DNA from: Candidatus Thorarchaeota archaeon
GTDB taxonomy: Archaea > Asgardarchaeota > Thorarchaeia > Thorarchaeales > Thorarchaeaceae
DNA: 64,000 nt
Direction: 5' to 3'
Assembly (NCBI GenBank): GCA_019057475.1
Contig: DXJO01000018.1
Span: forward strand, 62,001 to 126,000
Shown in pieces: positions 32,881-42,121 of this stretch. Position 1 is the first letter of the stretch, and the number at the start of each line of letters is the position of its first letter. A program made the position numbers and the translations under genes. The notes beneath the pieces are model-generated. The model was not told where the DNA came from. It saw only the letters and a program-made list of their open reading frames with translations, and searched no databases.

Positions 32881-34375
32881 AGAAATCGAAGAAACGATTG
32901 CAAATTTGGTGCGAATGGTTGAAAAGCTGAAGAGTCAAGGCATTACGATCCAAAGCGATGTCATGGCCAAGATCCTCTCACGTATTGAGATTCTAGAGGG
33001 CAAGTTGAGATCTCTTGATACGTCTAGCGTTGATATGCAGAAGGCGATGGAGGAGATTCTTCCCAGGTTCGAGAAAATGGAAGTCGACTTCGGGAAATGT
33101 AGGGCCGTGTGTGAGCTAGGACAGGTGAAAAGGCCCTCGGGGAAGACCAAGAAGCTCTTTTCGAAACTGGATAAGCTTGCGAAGAAGGGCTCCATAGCCA
33201 AGGCTATCGATCTTGCCCAGGAATATCGTATCGAGTTTAAACAAGACCCTACTTTCTGGTACTATTTTGGGACCCTACACCTAGCCAATGACAATCCAAC
33301 GGAAGCTCTCAACTTCTTCGACAAGTCGGTGAAGCTAGACCCGGAGATGTTTGAGCCTCATTGTAGTTCTGTTATGGCATTGGCCGATCTTGACCGCCTA
33401 GACGACGCCAAATCGTACATTGTCAACTTGATAAAGAGCCATCCGATTCCGCCCTGCCATGGATTCTATAGTTTCGTTGGAAACATCCTGTGGAGAAAGG
33501 GATCCGTTGATGATGTGAACCAGATTGTTGAGAGTGTTACTCATCCACTGAAACCAGGCTGCACTCCATGTATCAAGGCCTTTCTGTACCTCAGTGTAAA
33601 GGAGGGGCAAAAGGCCCTTGATGCGTTGAAGGACGTCGAGGGAGTAAAATGTCCGGAATACAGACTGGTTCGTGCTGCTGCGCTAGGTAAGGCCGGACAT
33701 GCTGATGACTTTGTCGCTGAGATTGAATCCGTCAAACTGAAATTCGAGATTGACCCAATGATGTACCTTGTTCTGACACAGGCCATAAAAAGCTTCGATT
33801 CGAAAAGCCAGTGTGAAACCTTGAAGACCTTTGCAATGAAGATTATGAAGAAGATCAAGTGGAGAAAGGTGCTTGAGCCAAAAGGCAGACTGTTGGAGGC
33901 CGCAGCATACAAATCCTACAATCTGCGGTGTCCTGATGTGGACTTTCGTCTTCGTTTGCTCAAAGAAGCCGCAAAGCATCACGATTGTCCAGCCCTGCGC
34001 AATAACCTGATAATCACCTTAACTGACATCGGAAAGCCCGAGGAGGCCAAGAGAACTGCCAGGGAGGCAATCCGGAAGTACCCTGAAGACAATGACCTAT
34101 TGATTGGAGCGGCATGGGTTTTCTCCAAGGTTGGCGAAAGAAACCTAGCGTCAAAGGCAGTTGATGATGCGTTGAAGCGAGAGAAGATTGCAGGTGACTC
34201 TGATGACTTGGTCAGGCTTGCCGCAATAGCGAGAAATTTACAGCTTGGCTCCTATGACAGCATTGTTAGAAGTCTATACGACATCGTTGAGAAGGAGCAG
34301 CCGGAGATGCTTGAGTCTATGCGAGAGCGATTTCCGATGGGCGAAGATGAAGACATTAAGGCGTCAGAACCATAG
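32858..34375 (+). CDS. Tetratricopeptide-repeat protein with N-terminal coiled coil
   Basis: A 505-residue helical protein. Residues 5-75 form a coiled coil (EEIEETIANLVRMVEKLK). TPR-like helix pairs run from about residue 95 to the C-terminus, for example WYYFGTLHLANDNPTEALNF followed by FDKSVKLDP, and later TLTDIGKPEEAKRTAREAI. No enzymatic domain is seen. It begins inside the membrane-protein gene after a G-rich ribosome site. TPR arrays scaffold other proteins; with its membrane partner it may form a signalling or defence sensor, which is inference. Confidence 0.8.
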   Translation: MMTKNQAEEIEETIANLVRMVEKLKSQGITIQSDVMAKILSRIEILEGKLRSLDTSSVDMQKAMEEILPRFEKMEVDFGKCRAVCELGQVKRPSGKTKKLFSKLDKLAKKGSIAKAIDLAQEYRIEFKQDPTFWYYFGTLHLANDNPTEALNFFDKSVKLDPEMFEPHCSSVMALADLDRLDDAKSYIVNLIKSHPIPPCHGFYSFVGNILWRKGSVDDVNQIVESVTHPLKPGCTPCIKAFLYLSVKEGQKALDALKDVEGVKCPEYRLVRAAALGKAGHADDFVAEIESVKLKFEIDPMMYLVLTQAIKSFDSKSQCETLKTFAMKIMKKIKWRKVLEPKGRLLEAAAYKSYNLRCPDVDFRLRLLKEAAKHHDCPALRNNLIITLTDIGKPEEAKRTAREAIRKYPEDNDLLIGAAWVFSKVGERNLASKAVDDALKREKIAGDSDDLVRLAAIARNLQLGSYDSIVRSLYDIVEKEQPEMLESMRERFPMGEDEDIKASEP

Positions 34376-34392
34376 TGACGATTAGGAATTCG

Positions 34393-34600
34393 GAAGATCA
34401 ATGAGATCTAGGAAATCCTCGAGAAGGACTAGCGGATGAACCAGGTACGAAGGCGCGTTTCAGCAGCCTCATCCATCTCGGTCTCGAGAGCCTTCTTCAC
34501 TTTCCTGGAGAGGGCTTCGACATCTTTGCCCTCGGACATCGTTCGAATGACAAGCTCATCAATAGCATTCAGAGTATCAATGCGCACCTGATTGGCAAAA
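34393..34600 (-). pseudogene. Gene-tail repeat, copy 2
   Basis: The left 40 bases are the degraded plus-strand regulator tail. The remainder, read on the minus strand, encodes QVRIDTLNAIDELVIRTM, then a helical acidic stretch and AAETRLRTWFIR before TAG. The two convergent stop codons share one CTAG. About 175 bases match copy 4 (44534-44708) with roughly ten differences. Confidence 0.7.
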
Positions 34601-34667
34601 GCTAATGAGCAACATCTTCTAGAGCTCATCGACCTTGTGCTATCAGTCTTGCAGTAGGTGTGGGTAG

Positions 34668-36068
34668 ATGAATGAATCTGAACCTCAAGTACCAGATATA
34701 TCAGAAACAAACCAAGAACTGATTGATCTAATGAGTACATTCTACAAATCCTATAGGATGCGTTGTCTGGCTGTTCTCCACGAGGATAGTTATCACAGTA
34801 TTCATCTTTCAAAAACCTGGCAACCATTCGAAGTAATCGACTCTGTCATGGGAGAGTACAAAACCAACTCTTTGTTATTCATCGAGATGGAAGTTAATCG
34901 AAGGAACGATGAGCCGAGAAGCATCTTTGCAGAATCCAAGATTGAAATTGGGTCCCATGAAATATCACTCAAAACCTCAGGACACCCTCAGACGCTTCGA
35001 ATTGACCAGCTGTATCGAAATTCAAGAGTAGCTGCAGTAGGATATCTCTGTGAGTCACCAGGAATCGTATTGAAAACAACGGAATCTCTCCCGCCCTCAT
35101 TGAAGGATACAACAGAGAGAATAGATGAGGAAATAAGATACCATCCAACAGTGCCTTTTCAGAACCTAGAGCACTTTCTTCGCGGCTTGGGCATATATGG
35201 AACAAGGGATCTTAAACAATCGGGCGTTGATGAGTACATACCATTTTGGGCATGGATTGATGAAATGGAGGTTGAAGGAATGAGAGTGAATGTCAGATTC
35301 AAATATCATTCCAGCATGGAACCTAGACTTGCCGCCTATCTCTCAATTGAAACAGTGGATGGTCATCTTGAAACACAAGAAAAGGGCATCACAGGATTAG
35401 AGAGAGAGGAGATTGATCGAGGTATTGTTGTTGCAGCAGGAACATACATGCTACCCACGACCAATTCGCCAGCAGCCACCGCACGGATTGCTTTGGCAAT
35501 TGACAAGAAATACTCGTTGCACTATGATAGTCAAGAGATAAGTCCACCAAAATTGGATTTGTGGTCCATAATACATCGACTCGAGAAGAAAGAGGGACGA
35601 CTTCTTCAAATGTTAGAGGGGGAAACTGGTCAAGTTAATGTTGACAAACTTGAATTCAGTGTGGGGATACTTTTGGCAAGTTTAGGATTCAGGACTCTAT
35701 ACACAGGTAGAATTCTGGAACCTGGTCCTGACCTTCTCGCGATAGCTCCTAATGATAAAGACATACTTATTGTGGAATGTGGACGGGAGAAAATTGAGCA
35801 AAAACTGTCTGTTTGTGCAGAGAGAGTTGACGAATTTGGGAGGGAATTTTCTCAATACAAATATACTGGAATCGTTTTCACATCCTCTATAGTCCCTGAT
35901 CAAAGAAGATCGAAGCTAATGACTCCTGGAGTTGTCCTACTAGATGGAAATAATCTAAAGCAGCTACAGGAGATAGCAGCAAGAAGTCCCAATCCTGCGG
36001 CCATACTTAACACTCTCCTCCGAGCTAGAGGTACTGGATGGCCTGTTTCTTTTGAGAGTAAATGGTGA
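34668..36068 (+). CDS. Restriction-endonuclease-like protein with altered active site
   Basis: A 466-residue protein. The first ~320 residues are of unknown type and rich in strands. The C-terminal part matches the nuclease fold: VDKLEFSVGILLASLGF (leading helix), GPDLLAIAPNDKDILIVEC with P-D and V-E-C, then REKIEQKL. The lysine expected two residues after the glutamate is glycine here (E-C-G), so catalysis may be lost or may rely on another lysine. AGGTG lies about 7 bases before the ATG. A related tail survives at 30984-31208. It leads the McrBC module and may recognise a nucleic acid or modified base. Confidence 0.65.
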   Translation: MNESEPQVPDISETNQELIDLMSTFYKSYRMRCLAVLHEDSYHSIHLSKTWQPFEVIDSVMGEYKTNSLLFIEMEVNRRNDEPRSIFAESKIEIGSHEISLKTSGHPQTLRIDQLYRNSRVAAVGYLCESPGIVLKTTESLPPSLKDTTERIDEEIRYHPTVPFQNLEHFLRGLGIYGTRDLKQSGVDEYIPFWAWIDEMEVEGMRVNVRFKYHSSMEPRLAAYLSIETVDGHLETQEKGITGLEREEIDRGIVVAAGTYMLPTTNSPAATARIALAIDKKYSLHYDSQEISPPKLDLWSIIHRLEKKEGRLLQMLEGETGQVNVDKLEFSVGILLASLGFRTLYTGRILEPGPDLLAIAPNDKDILIVECGREKIEQKLSVCAERVDEFGREFSQYKYTGIVFTSSIVPDQRRSKLMTPGVVLLDGNNLKQLQEIAARSPNPAAILNTLLRARGTGWPVSFESKW

Positions 36069-36140
36069 TTAGAGACACCTTCGAGAAACTTGGGTAGAGA
36101 AAAAGTTGTTCGAGTGCGCGCGAAAAGCGGAGGAATTGAA

Positions 36141-37025
36141 ATGGAGAACAATGGACTTGAAAGGATAAGTAAGATGCTAGAGATAGCACATACTGACGCC
36201 GCTGTATTTCCACCTACGGACCTTTATAATGAGGGTTGGATGCTAAGGATTTTACTATCAATCCAATCAGAAGGGGTAGAATGCTTCCCTTTTACTTTTC
36301 AGCCTGGAGCAAGATGGTTTTCAGAAGCACAAATCGGTTCTCCGTTTCTTCCTCGTTTCCGAGGAGATCCACTAGCTGAGCGTCATACACATCTTGATGG
36401 AGCAATTGGGCATTTTGCTTTTCAGTCTGGAACGAAGACAGGGTTAACACTCACAGCTGATTCAAAGCAATTCGTGGTTACTGAAGCGAAGATGTTCAGC
36501 CCCTTATCCAAGGGAACAAAGAATGCCAAGTACTATGACCAAGCCACTCGAACAATTGCATGCATCGCTTGGGCAATTGGCCTATCAAACAGGTTTGTGG
36601 ATGATTTCGTGTCCCTTGGCTTTTATGTTATTGCCCCACATGAGCAAATTACAGGAGGCATTTTCTCATCGCAGGTCAATAAGTCAAGTATTAGAGAAAA
36701 AGTCAAGCTTCGCATCAGTGTTTACTTAGACGACGATAAAAAATACGATGAGTTGCAGATGTGGTAGAAGGATTTCTTCATTCCCGCTCTTGAACATATT
36801 GATATCCGCAGGTTCTCACTGGTCGAAACGGAATTCGAAAAGAAGGCGCGTGGGGGTAAGAGAAGAAGAGAAATCGGTAAAACTGACTATCAGGCTAGAG
36901 GAGTGATGTACCTCCCAGAAGAGTTTCGATTCTCATATCTGATGAAATTGCCTGAGAAGAGCGATATTGGGAAGGAGTTTGGTGTTACTTCCTGCAGCTT
37001 CATGATTCTCAGAGAAGAAGTGTAA
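36141..37025 (+). CDS. PD-(D/E)XK nuclease-like gene interrupted by an in-frame TAG
   Basis: GGAGG lies 7 bases before the ATG at 36141. The first 208 codons include LDGAIGHFAFQSG and, some 20 residues later, FVVTEAKMFSPLSKG, a D...E-A-K motif followed by YYDQATRTIACIAW (the Q-x-x-R helix of many restriction enzymes). A TAG at 36765-36767 follows ELQMW. The same frame then continues for 85 clearly protein-like codons (KDFFIPALEHIDIRRFSL, later FGVTSCSFMILREEV) to a TAA. It is either a recent nonsense mutation, possibly TGG to TAG, a sequencing error, or amber decoding. It sits 70 bases before mcrB and may belong to that operon. Confidence 0.65.
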
Positions 37026-37095
37026 CTGCATTAGGACCCCTCTTTCCCTCCATGGCATTCGGTACTTCAGTTGCCAGTAGTGCCGTTCGACATTG

Positions 37096-38826
37096 ATGGT
37101 AGTAAAGAACAGAAAAGCTCAAATCTTGGGTGATGGATGCTCGCACGAAGGAACCATGGTCCACATCACGGCTGACTACATCAAATCCGTCTTCAATGAA
37201 ACAATACGCAAGAATGTTTTTGTCGATCTATCAGGCAGGACATCTCTTTTAATTCCGACATATCTGATTCTCAAGATGATTGGCGTCAACAAGCATAGCG
37301 CTGTGCCGTACAATGAAAATACCGCCAGAGACGCAGCGTTTCTCTTGCATACACCCTATCTAAGTACTGAGGCCCATCCGCTAGAGAAGTACCTAATCAA
37401 TCCATTCCACAAGTCCTACCTGAAGGCATTCGGAAGTAAAGCCTTTTGGCGGGCTGAATCTCTCGACGATTATGTGAAGTTGGGAAGACACGGGCTCTGC
37501 AACAACTACGTTGGTGGTGGCACAATCTGGGATCGGATACTTGCAACAAGCGAGAAGACTCCTATTAGATTCCGAGCGAACTACATCGAAGCAATCAAGA
37601 AGGAGTGCGGGATATCCTACTCGAATCGGATTGACATCACCCAACTAGCTGCTTGGTGCTTCCGGGAGCTCGATTTCGACGGCGCACCTTCTGCTTCGAG
37701 GACAACGCAAGACGTAATTGAAACGTTTCTTGGAACATTCAACATAACGGAAGAAGAGCAAGATGCGCTCTTTGAGATAACAGGAGAATCGATTCAATTT
37801 AATTTGGCACCCTTAGACATGACCGAGGTACGAAGGGAATGTTTCAATCTCGATTCAAACGCGGATATTGTCATGGAGCCCCTCCTTCAACAGAATGAAA
37901 TCAACATAGAAAGGCGAGTGCATTTTATGAGTATCAACCCAAGCATCGAAGTCATAAGCGAATTACTCAGGATTAAGAAACAGATTATCCTTTTCGGACC
38001 TCCGGGTGTCGGAAAGACATGGATAGCAATGGAAATCGCAAAGGTGTCGGAATGGAACGGAAATGTAGAAGTCGTTCAATTTCATCCAACATATGGGTTT
38101 GAGCACTTCATTGGCGGATTCTTCCCTGCAAGTGACACCGAGATTACAAAGGCAGACGGAGGAGAAGTGGCTGCTGATACGGGAGCTCCACTCAAAATCA
38201 TCTACAAAGAAGGGGTCCTACCTAGGCTTGCCAAGGTTGCGGAAACTAACCCAGCTCTCCTCATCATTGATGAGATTAACCGCGGCAATTTATCGCAAGT
38301 ATTCGGGGAAACCATCATGGCACTTGACAGAGACTACAAAGTCGTCATAAGTTCCCACCCACGAGAATGCGAACTGCAACTCCCAGAGAATCTACATATA
38401 ATTGGCACAATGAATTCGACCGATAGAAGTATCGCAATTGTGGACTTTGCAATTCGTCGGAGATTCGCGTTCATTAGGCTGGAACCAGATGCTAGGATCA
38501 TTCGGGAACACTATAATAACAAGACAAAAATCGAAGAGGATAGTCAGAGTTTTGATCTTGTCGATCTGTTCGAAAGGATCAACTCCAGAATCTTGCGGAG
38601 CCCTGCACTGGGGAGAGACTTCTTGATAGGTCACTCCTACTATTTGCTACCTGACAAGGATTTTAGGTCGCTCGAGCGGACATTCAACTTCTCGATTCTA
38701 CCACTAATTGAAGAGTACTCTTATGGGAATCCATCACTTCTAGTTGAGCTGCTTGGGGAGAACCTGCCAAAGAGACTGACTGGCGAAGTCCTTCTAGGGG
38801 CGATTATGGACTTCCTGGAGGAGTAA
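37096..38826 (+). CDS. mcrB: McrB-like AAA+ GTPase/ATPase subunit
   Basis: A 576-residue protein. The AAA+ core begins near residue 300 with GPPGVGKTWIAMEIAK, followed by VVQFHPTYGFEHFIGG, the Walker B region LLIIDEINRGNLSQ and the MNSTDRS and FAIRRRF sensor motifs, all typical of McrB. The first ~290 residues are unlike the DUF3578 or EVE/PUA target-reading domains I know and probably give a different specificity. McrB hexamers translocate DNA and drive the McrC nuclease against modified DNA. A TTG codon directly before the ATG is an alternative start. mcrC follows by 25 bases. Confidence 0.9.
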   Translation: MVVKNRKAQILGDGCSHEGTMVHITADYIKSVFNETIRKNVFVDLSGRTSLLIPTYLILKMIGVNKHSAVPYNENTARDAAFLLHTPYLSTEAHPLEKYLINPFHKSYLKAFGSKAFWRAESLDDYVKLGRHGLCNNYVGGGTIWDRILATSEKTPIRFRANYIEAIKKECGISYSNRIDITQLAAWCFRELDFDGAPSASRTTQDVIETFLGTFNITEEEQDALFEITGESIQFNLAPLDMTEVRRECFNLDSNADIVMEPLLQQNEINIERRVHFMSINPSIEVISELLRIKKQIILFGPPGVGKTWIAMEIAKVSEWNGNVEVVQFHPTYGFEHFIGGFFPASDTEITKADGGEVAADTGAPLKIIYKEGVLPRLAKVAETNPALLIIDEINRGNLSQVFGETIMALDRDYKVVISSHPRECELQLPENLHIIGTMNSTDRSIAIVDFAIRRRFAFIRLEPDARIIREHYNNKTKIEEDSQSFDLVDLFERINSRILRSPALGRDFLIGHSYYLLPDKDFRSLERTFNFSILPLIEEYSYGNPSLLVELLGENLPKRLTGEVLLGAIMDFLEE

Positions 38827-38851
38827 CGCGACTTGCAAGAGGGACAGTTCA

Positions 38852-40090
38852 GTGCTGAAAATTGACACATACCTAGACAATCAGACAATTCCTTTGACTG
38901 AGGCGGAATCGCAGGAGCTCAGAGAAATCGGCAGAAAGCTTGAGATTAATCTGACCTTAGAGAATACGGATCAAGGCGTTGTCTTCTCACCTAACGGTCT
39001 GGTTGGTTCTGCGGCCCTTTCGACTCGCACAATAGTCATAGCTCCGCGCTATAGGGTTTTTGATTTCGATGTAATACTCCGGATGTGGCATTATGTTGGC
39101 TTTGGAAGGCTTGATGTGCCCAAGTCAGAAGTGGGTGCCACCATCAGCGATTTCTCCAAGTACGTCGTTTCCCTGTTCCTTTCCGAGCTTGACCGCTTGG
39201 TTAATCTGCGGGGTAGTTACATACAACATCAAGAGGAGATATCACATTTCAGAGGTCGAATGAAGTTCCCTGAGCAAGTAGTCATTAGATCGCTAAACCC
39301 CTCTCGCTTCTTCTGTGTATTCGATGAATTCACACTTGATAATCCAATGAATCAGCTACTTCTTCTGGCCCTAGAGAAGGTTTTCCTCTCTGGTCTGGCC
39401 GATGACAGGCCGCATGTGATCGCTAGACTTCTCAAGCGATTCGCCTTCATCAGAACGAGCGCACTACCCTTCAGCAGGGCTGAGATTGATGCTGTAATCA
39501 ACCAGGCCAAGAGTTCCGCGCTGGATCGGCACTATGAATTCGCGCTATCACTGGCCAGGATTATAGTCTTGGATATGGCCTCTGCTGCAAGGGGTGAAGG
39601 GGGCCTAACACAAGCCTTTCTACTGAACTACAATCTACTCTTCCAAGATTTCGTCACAAGAATCCTAGTTCACTTCACGAATCTCGATCTCAAATCCGGT
39701 CCCGACGTGGACTACTCATATTGGACAGACGAGAACGATGTTGATCACAGGCGTTTCATACGACCCGATATCGTTCATGGCTACAACGCAAAGGAAAAGG
39801 TATGCCTGAGTGTCTTGGATGTTAAGAACAAGGTCCCACCTCAGAAGGGGGATTACTTCTCGCCAAGCGACATCTATGAGGTTTTTTTCTATTCCCGTAT
39901 ATTGAAGGCGGAAAACATACTCCTAATCTACCCCATCAACATGGCACGTGACCATTACACACTCAATCTAGTAATGGATGATCAAGCAGTCAGAGTAACG
40001 GCTGTTTTTATTAACCTGCGGCAAGACACATCGGCCAACTTCCACCATGAGGTTAAGAGATTCTCTAGCGCGGTTGAGGCGCTGCTATAA
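38852..40090 (+). CDS. mcrC: McrC-like nuclease subunit
   Basis: A 412-residue protein with the McrC layout: N-terminal SPNGLVGSAALSTRTIVIAP, the central ISHFRGRMKFPEQ and LDNPMNQLLLLALE segments, and a C-terminal nuclease with RPDIV at 304-308 and LDVKNK at 322-327, giving an intact PD...D-x-K site. GAGGGA precedes the GTG start. With McrB it should form a restriction complex that cleaves modified (for example methylated) foreign DNA in the cytosol. The nearby methyltransferase does not contradict this, since McrBC targets only certain modified sequences. Confidence 0.9.
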   Translation: MLKIDTYLDNQTIPLTEAESQELREIGRKLEINLTLENTDQGVVFSPNGLVGSAALSTRTIVIAPRYRVFDFDVILRMWHYVGFGRLDVPKSEVGATISDFSKYVVSLFLSELDRLVNLRGSYIQHQEEISHFRGRMKFPEQVVIRSLNPSRFFCVFDEFTLDNPMNQLLLLALEKVFLSGLADDRPHVIARLLKRFAFIRTSALPFSRAEIDAVINQAKSSALDRHYEFALSLARIIVLDMASAARGEGGLTQAFLLNYNLLFQDFVTRILVHFTNLDLKSGPDVDYSYWTDENDVDHRRFIRPDIVHGYNAKEKVCLSVLDVKNKVPPQKGDYFSPSDIYEVFFYSRILKAENILLIYPINMARDHYTLNLVMDDQAVRVTAVFINLRQDTSANFHHEVKRFSSAVEALL

Positions 40091-40110
40091 TTCATTGGCA
40101 GCAACTGAAA

Positions 40111-40290
40111 CTAGGTCTTCTCCAAAACTCTAAGGACAGACTGGATGCTTCCTTCCAGCGACTTCACCCTTAGCTGAAGAGCCAATACTTCCTCCATTAG
40201 GTAAGTCAGCTTCTCTTCAATCTCCATTATCCCGTCAGAAGTCATCGGGAAGCCACTTGAATCCCTGTCAGCTTTCTTCCACTTTGGCAT
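40111..40290 (-). CDS. Small coiled-coil protein after the methyltransferase
   Basis: A 59-residue frame: a basic N-terminus (MPKWKKADRD), then a long heptad-like helix (IMEIEEKLTYLMEEVLALQL and on to SVLRVLEKT). It starts 11 bases after the methyltransferase stop on the same strand. It is probably a co-expressed oligomerisation or partner subunit. The composition and the regular hydrophobic spacing make a real gene likely; the function is unknown. Confidence 0.6.
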   Translation of the reverse strand: MPKWKKADRDSSGFPMTSDGIMEIEEKLTYLMEEVLALQLRVKSLEGSIQSVLRVLEKT

Positions 40291-40301
40291 TTTCTTCCGT
40301 C

Positions 40302-41723
40302 CTACGTTTCTTTTTGGAAATAGAGAATGCTCTCTCTAAGGGCAAATGTGCGTCTGATTCCAGACCGTCTTGTGCGGTCAATCTCTATGCCAGTTGGGCG
40401 GTATCCAATCTTCTGCGCTATCATCATGGTAATCAAATCGGTTGGAACATAAACGTCGAGGATTAGCGAGTCTCCTACGACCCACGCCACTCTGGCACCG
40501 TCATTAATGGACTTGTACATATTGCTGAGAACCAAGTGGATATCCTCAAAGTACTTCCTAAGTAACATCGGATAGTCCTTTCTTCTGATACCGATTCTCT
40601 CTCTCATTCTTGGTTTGCTGGCTGCAATAATATAGTCGAGCCAGTCAATCGAGAGGAGGGGGGGTTGTTTTGCGTATGACTTCATCATTGATCTGGAAAC
40701 GTTGTCACACAAGACCATACGGTCGCGGAGTTTGCTAAGGTCCTTTGTGGAAACAGCATCCTCCATCCAGCCTATCTCTAGCTTGTAGTTTCCAACGTAG
40801 TCGAAGCTATTGAGGTACGGTGGTGAGGTTATGACTGCATCAATTGCGATATCCTCAGGCAAAGCAAATGCCTTAGAGTCTTCACAAAACGAAATGGACC
40901 TTCCCTGTTTCTCCACCTTCGTCTGCACGAACTGAAGATCTCTGACGATTTCCTTGATCTTCTCTCTGAACAGCTGGAATGGTAGGTCTGGGTACAGCTT
41001 CTTGGATTTCTTCTTATCGTAGCCGATTGACGGTGATCTTCTCAAGTTGCTTGATGGCAGAAGGACACTCGCAAACGCCAGCTCGAAGTAGCATCTAAGG
41101 CGTGGGTCATCCACCAATCCTACCTGTTCCTTTATCCTTAAGATATTCTCAAGTATCTCAGGCTGAAATTGCCTTTCTGTTTTGAGGAAGGCAGGAGGTT
41201 CCACTGACGCCTTCTTTGAGAAGTCCATCGCGTCATACTGGCGCTGTATCTCTCTCGGATCAGTATCCCATGATGTCTTTGTCAAGAGCACTCTGAAGAT
41301 TGTAGGATTGATTTCGATACCAACAGAATCTATGCCTTTCATCATGGCAGCAACGTTGACGGTGCCAGATCCAGCAAAAGGGTCAAGTATCCGGTGATCG
41401 GAAGATAGCCCGAACTGCTCGATTATGTCATAGACGAAGCTCTCAGAGAAGCCTTCTAGGTAGCTGGTCCAACGATGAATTGGCCTCTGTTTGTTGTTTG
41501 CGAAATTCAAACCGCGGTTCAATAACCGATGAGATATCTCAATGTCAGGAAATCTAAGCTTGAACTCATGGAGGTAAGTGTCAGGCGTCTTGAAATGATG
41601 ACCGATTTCCTTCCAAAGGGTGTAGTTGCGACTGTAGAACGACATGACATCTCTAACTATCGAGCTCGTTTGGCCCTGTCCTGTGTCCATGAAATCCTCC
41701 AGCGTTTTCATGTTGCTAACCAC
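40302..41723 (-). CDS. DNA methyltransferase (DPFAGSGT / TSPPY type)
   Basis: A 473-residue AdoMet-dependent methyltransferase. The AdoMet motif ILDPFAGSGT lies near residue 115 and the catalytic ITSPPYLNSFDY near residue 300. S-P-P-Y is usual for N4-cytosine or N6-adenine enzymes. The long stretch between the two motifs may hold target recognition. Target sequence and partner nuclease are not evident; it may protect host sites or be a solitary enzyme. It is transcribed towards mcrC. The GTG at 41723 and the ATG at 41711 (MKTLEDFM) are both possible starts. Confidence 0.88.
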   Translation of the reverse strand: MVSNMKTLEDFMDTGQGQTSSIVRDVMSFYSRNYTLWKEIGHHFKTPDTYLHEFKLRFPDIEISHRLLNRGLNFANNKQRPIHRWTSYLEGFSESFVYDIIEQFGLSSDHRILDPFAGSGTVNVAAMMKGIDSVGIEINPTIFRVLLTKTSWDTDPREIQRQYDAMDFSKKASVEPPAFLKTERQFQPEILENILRIKEQVGLVDDPRLRCYFELAFASVLLPSSNLRRSPSIGYDKKKSKKLYPDLPFQLFREKIKEIVRDLQFVQTKVEKQGRSISFCEDSKAFALPEDIAIDAVITSPPYLNSFDYVGNYKLEIGWMEDAVSTKDLSKLRDRMVLCDNVSRSMMKSYAKQPPLLSIDWLDYIIAASKPRMRERIGIRRKDYPMLLRKYFEDIHLVLSNMYKSINDGARVAWVVGDSLILDVYVPTDLITMMIAQKIGYRPTGIEIDRTRRSGIRRTFALRESILYFQKET

Positions 41724-41859
41724 GGTGTTATTCTACTAAGCTACCTGTCCTATATGATGTTTCGAAAAATGGCATTTAAACCCATAAGTCGCACCAGCAG
41801 ATAGCGATTGCATACGATTTATTACATGCAGGTAGTGTCTGTGCTTTGGTGGGTTGAAG

Positions 41860-42064
41860 ATGGCAACTTCAAGGATTGAAGCTCTACGGAACAATCTATT
41901 GGATTCTACGACAAGTTTGTACCTTGAGAAACCTGTCTGCCCCCAAGACATTCCTGGTCATCACTGACAAGGAGCGACGTGTGGCGCAGAAGATCAGGGA
42001 GATTCAGGAGATCCTCGAGAAGGACTAGCGGATGAACCAGGTGCGAAGGCGCACTTCAGCAGCC
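41860..42064 (+). pseudogene. Gene-tail repeat, copy 3, with a frameshifted upstream part
   Basis: From 41945 the DNA repeats copy 1 almost exactly (KTFLVITDKERRVAQKIREI, QEILEKD, TAG at 42026-42028) and runs into the last ~12 codons of the convergent minus-strand gene up to 42064. Before it, an ATG at 41860 opens MATSRIEALRNNLLDSTTSL, but a one-base shift at the junction puts it out of frame with the tail. It is therefore a remnant, not an intact regulator. Confidence 0.65.
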
Positions 42065-42121
42065 ACATGGAGCATGACGATTCATAGACTACATGCTGAT
42101 AAATCATTTAAGTAAGGGCAA

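Noticed and set aside
34429-34827. 132-codon minus-strand frame as an intact gene
   Set aside because: Only the last ~57 codons match copy 4 of the repeat; the front overlaps the nuclease-like gene antisense, so it is a truncated tail.
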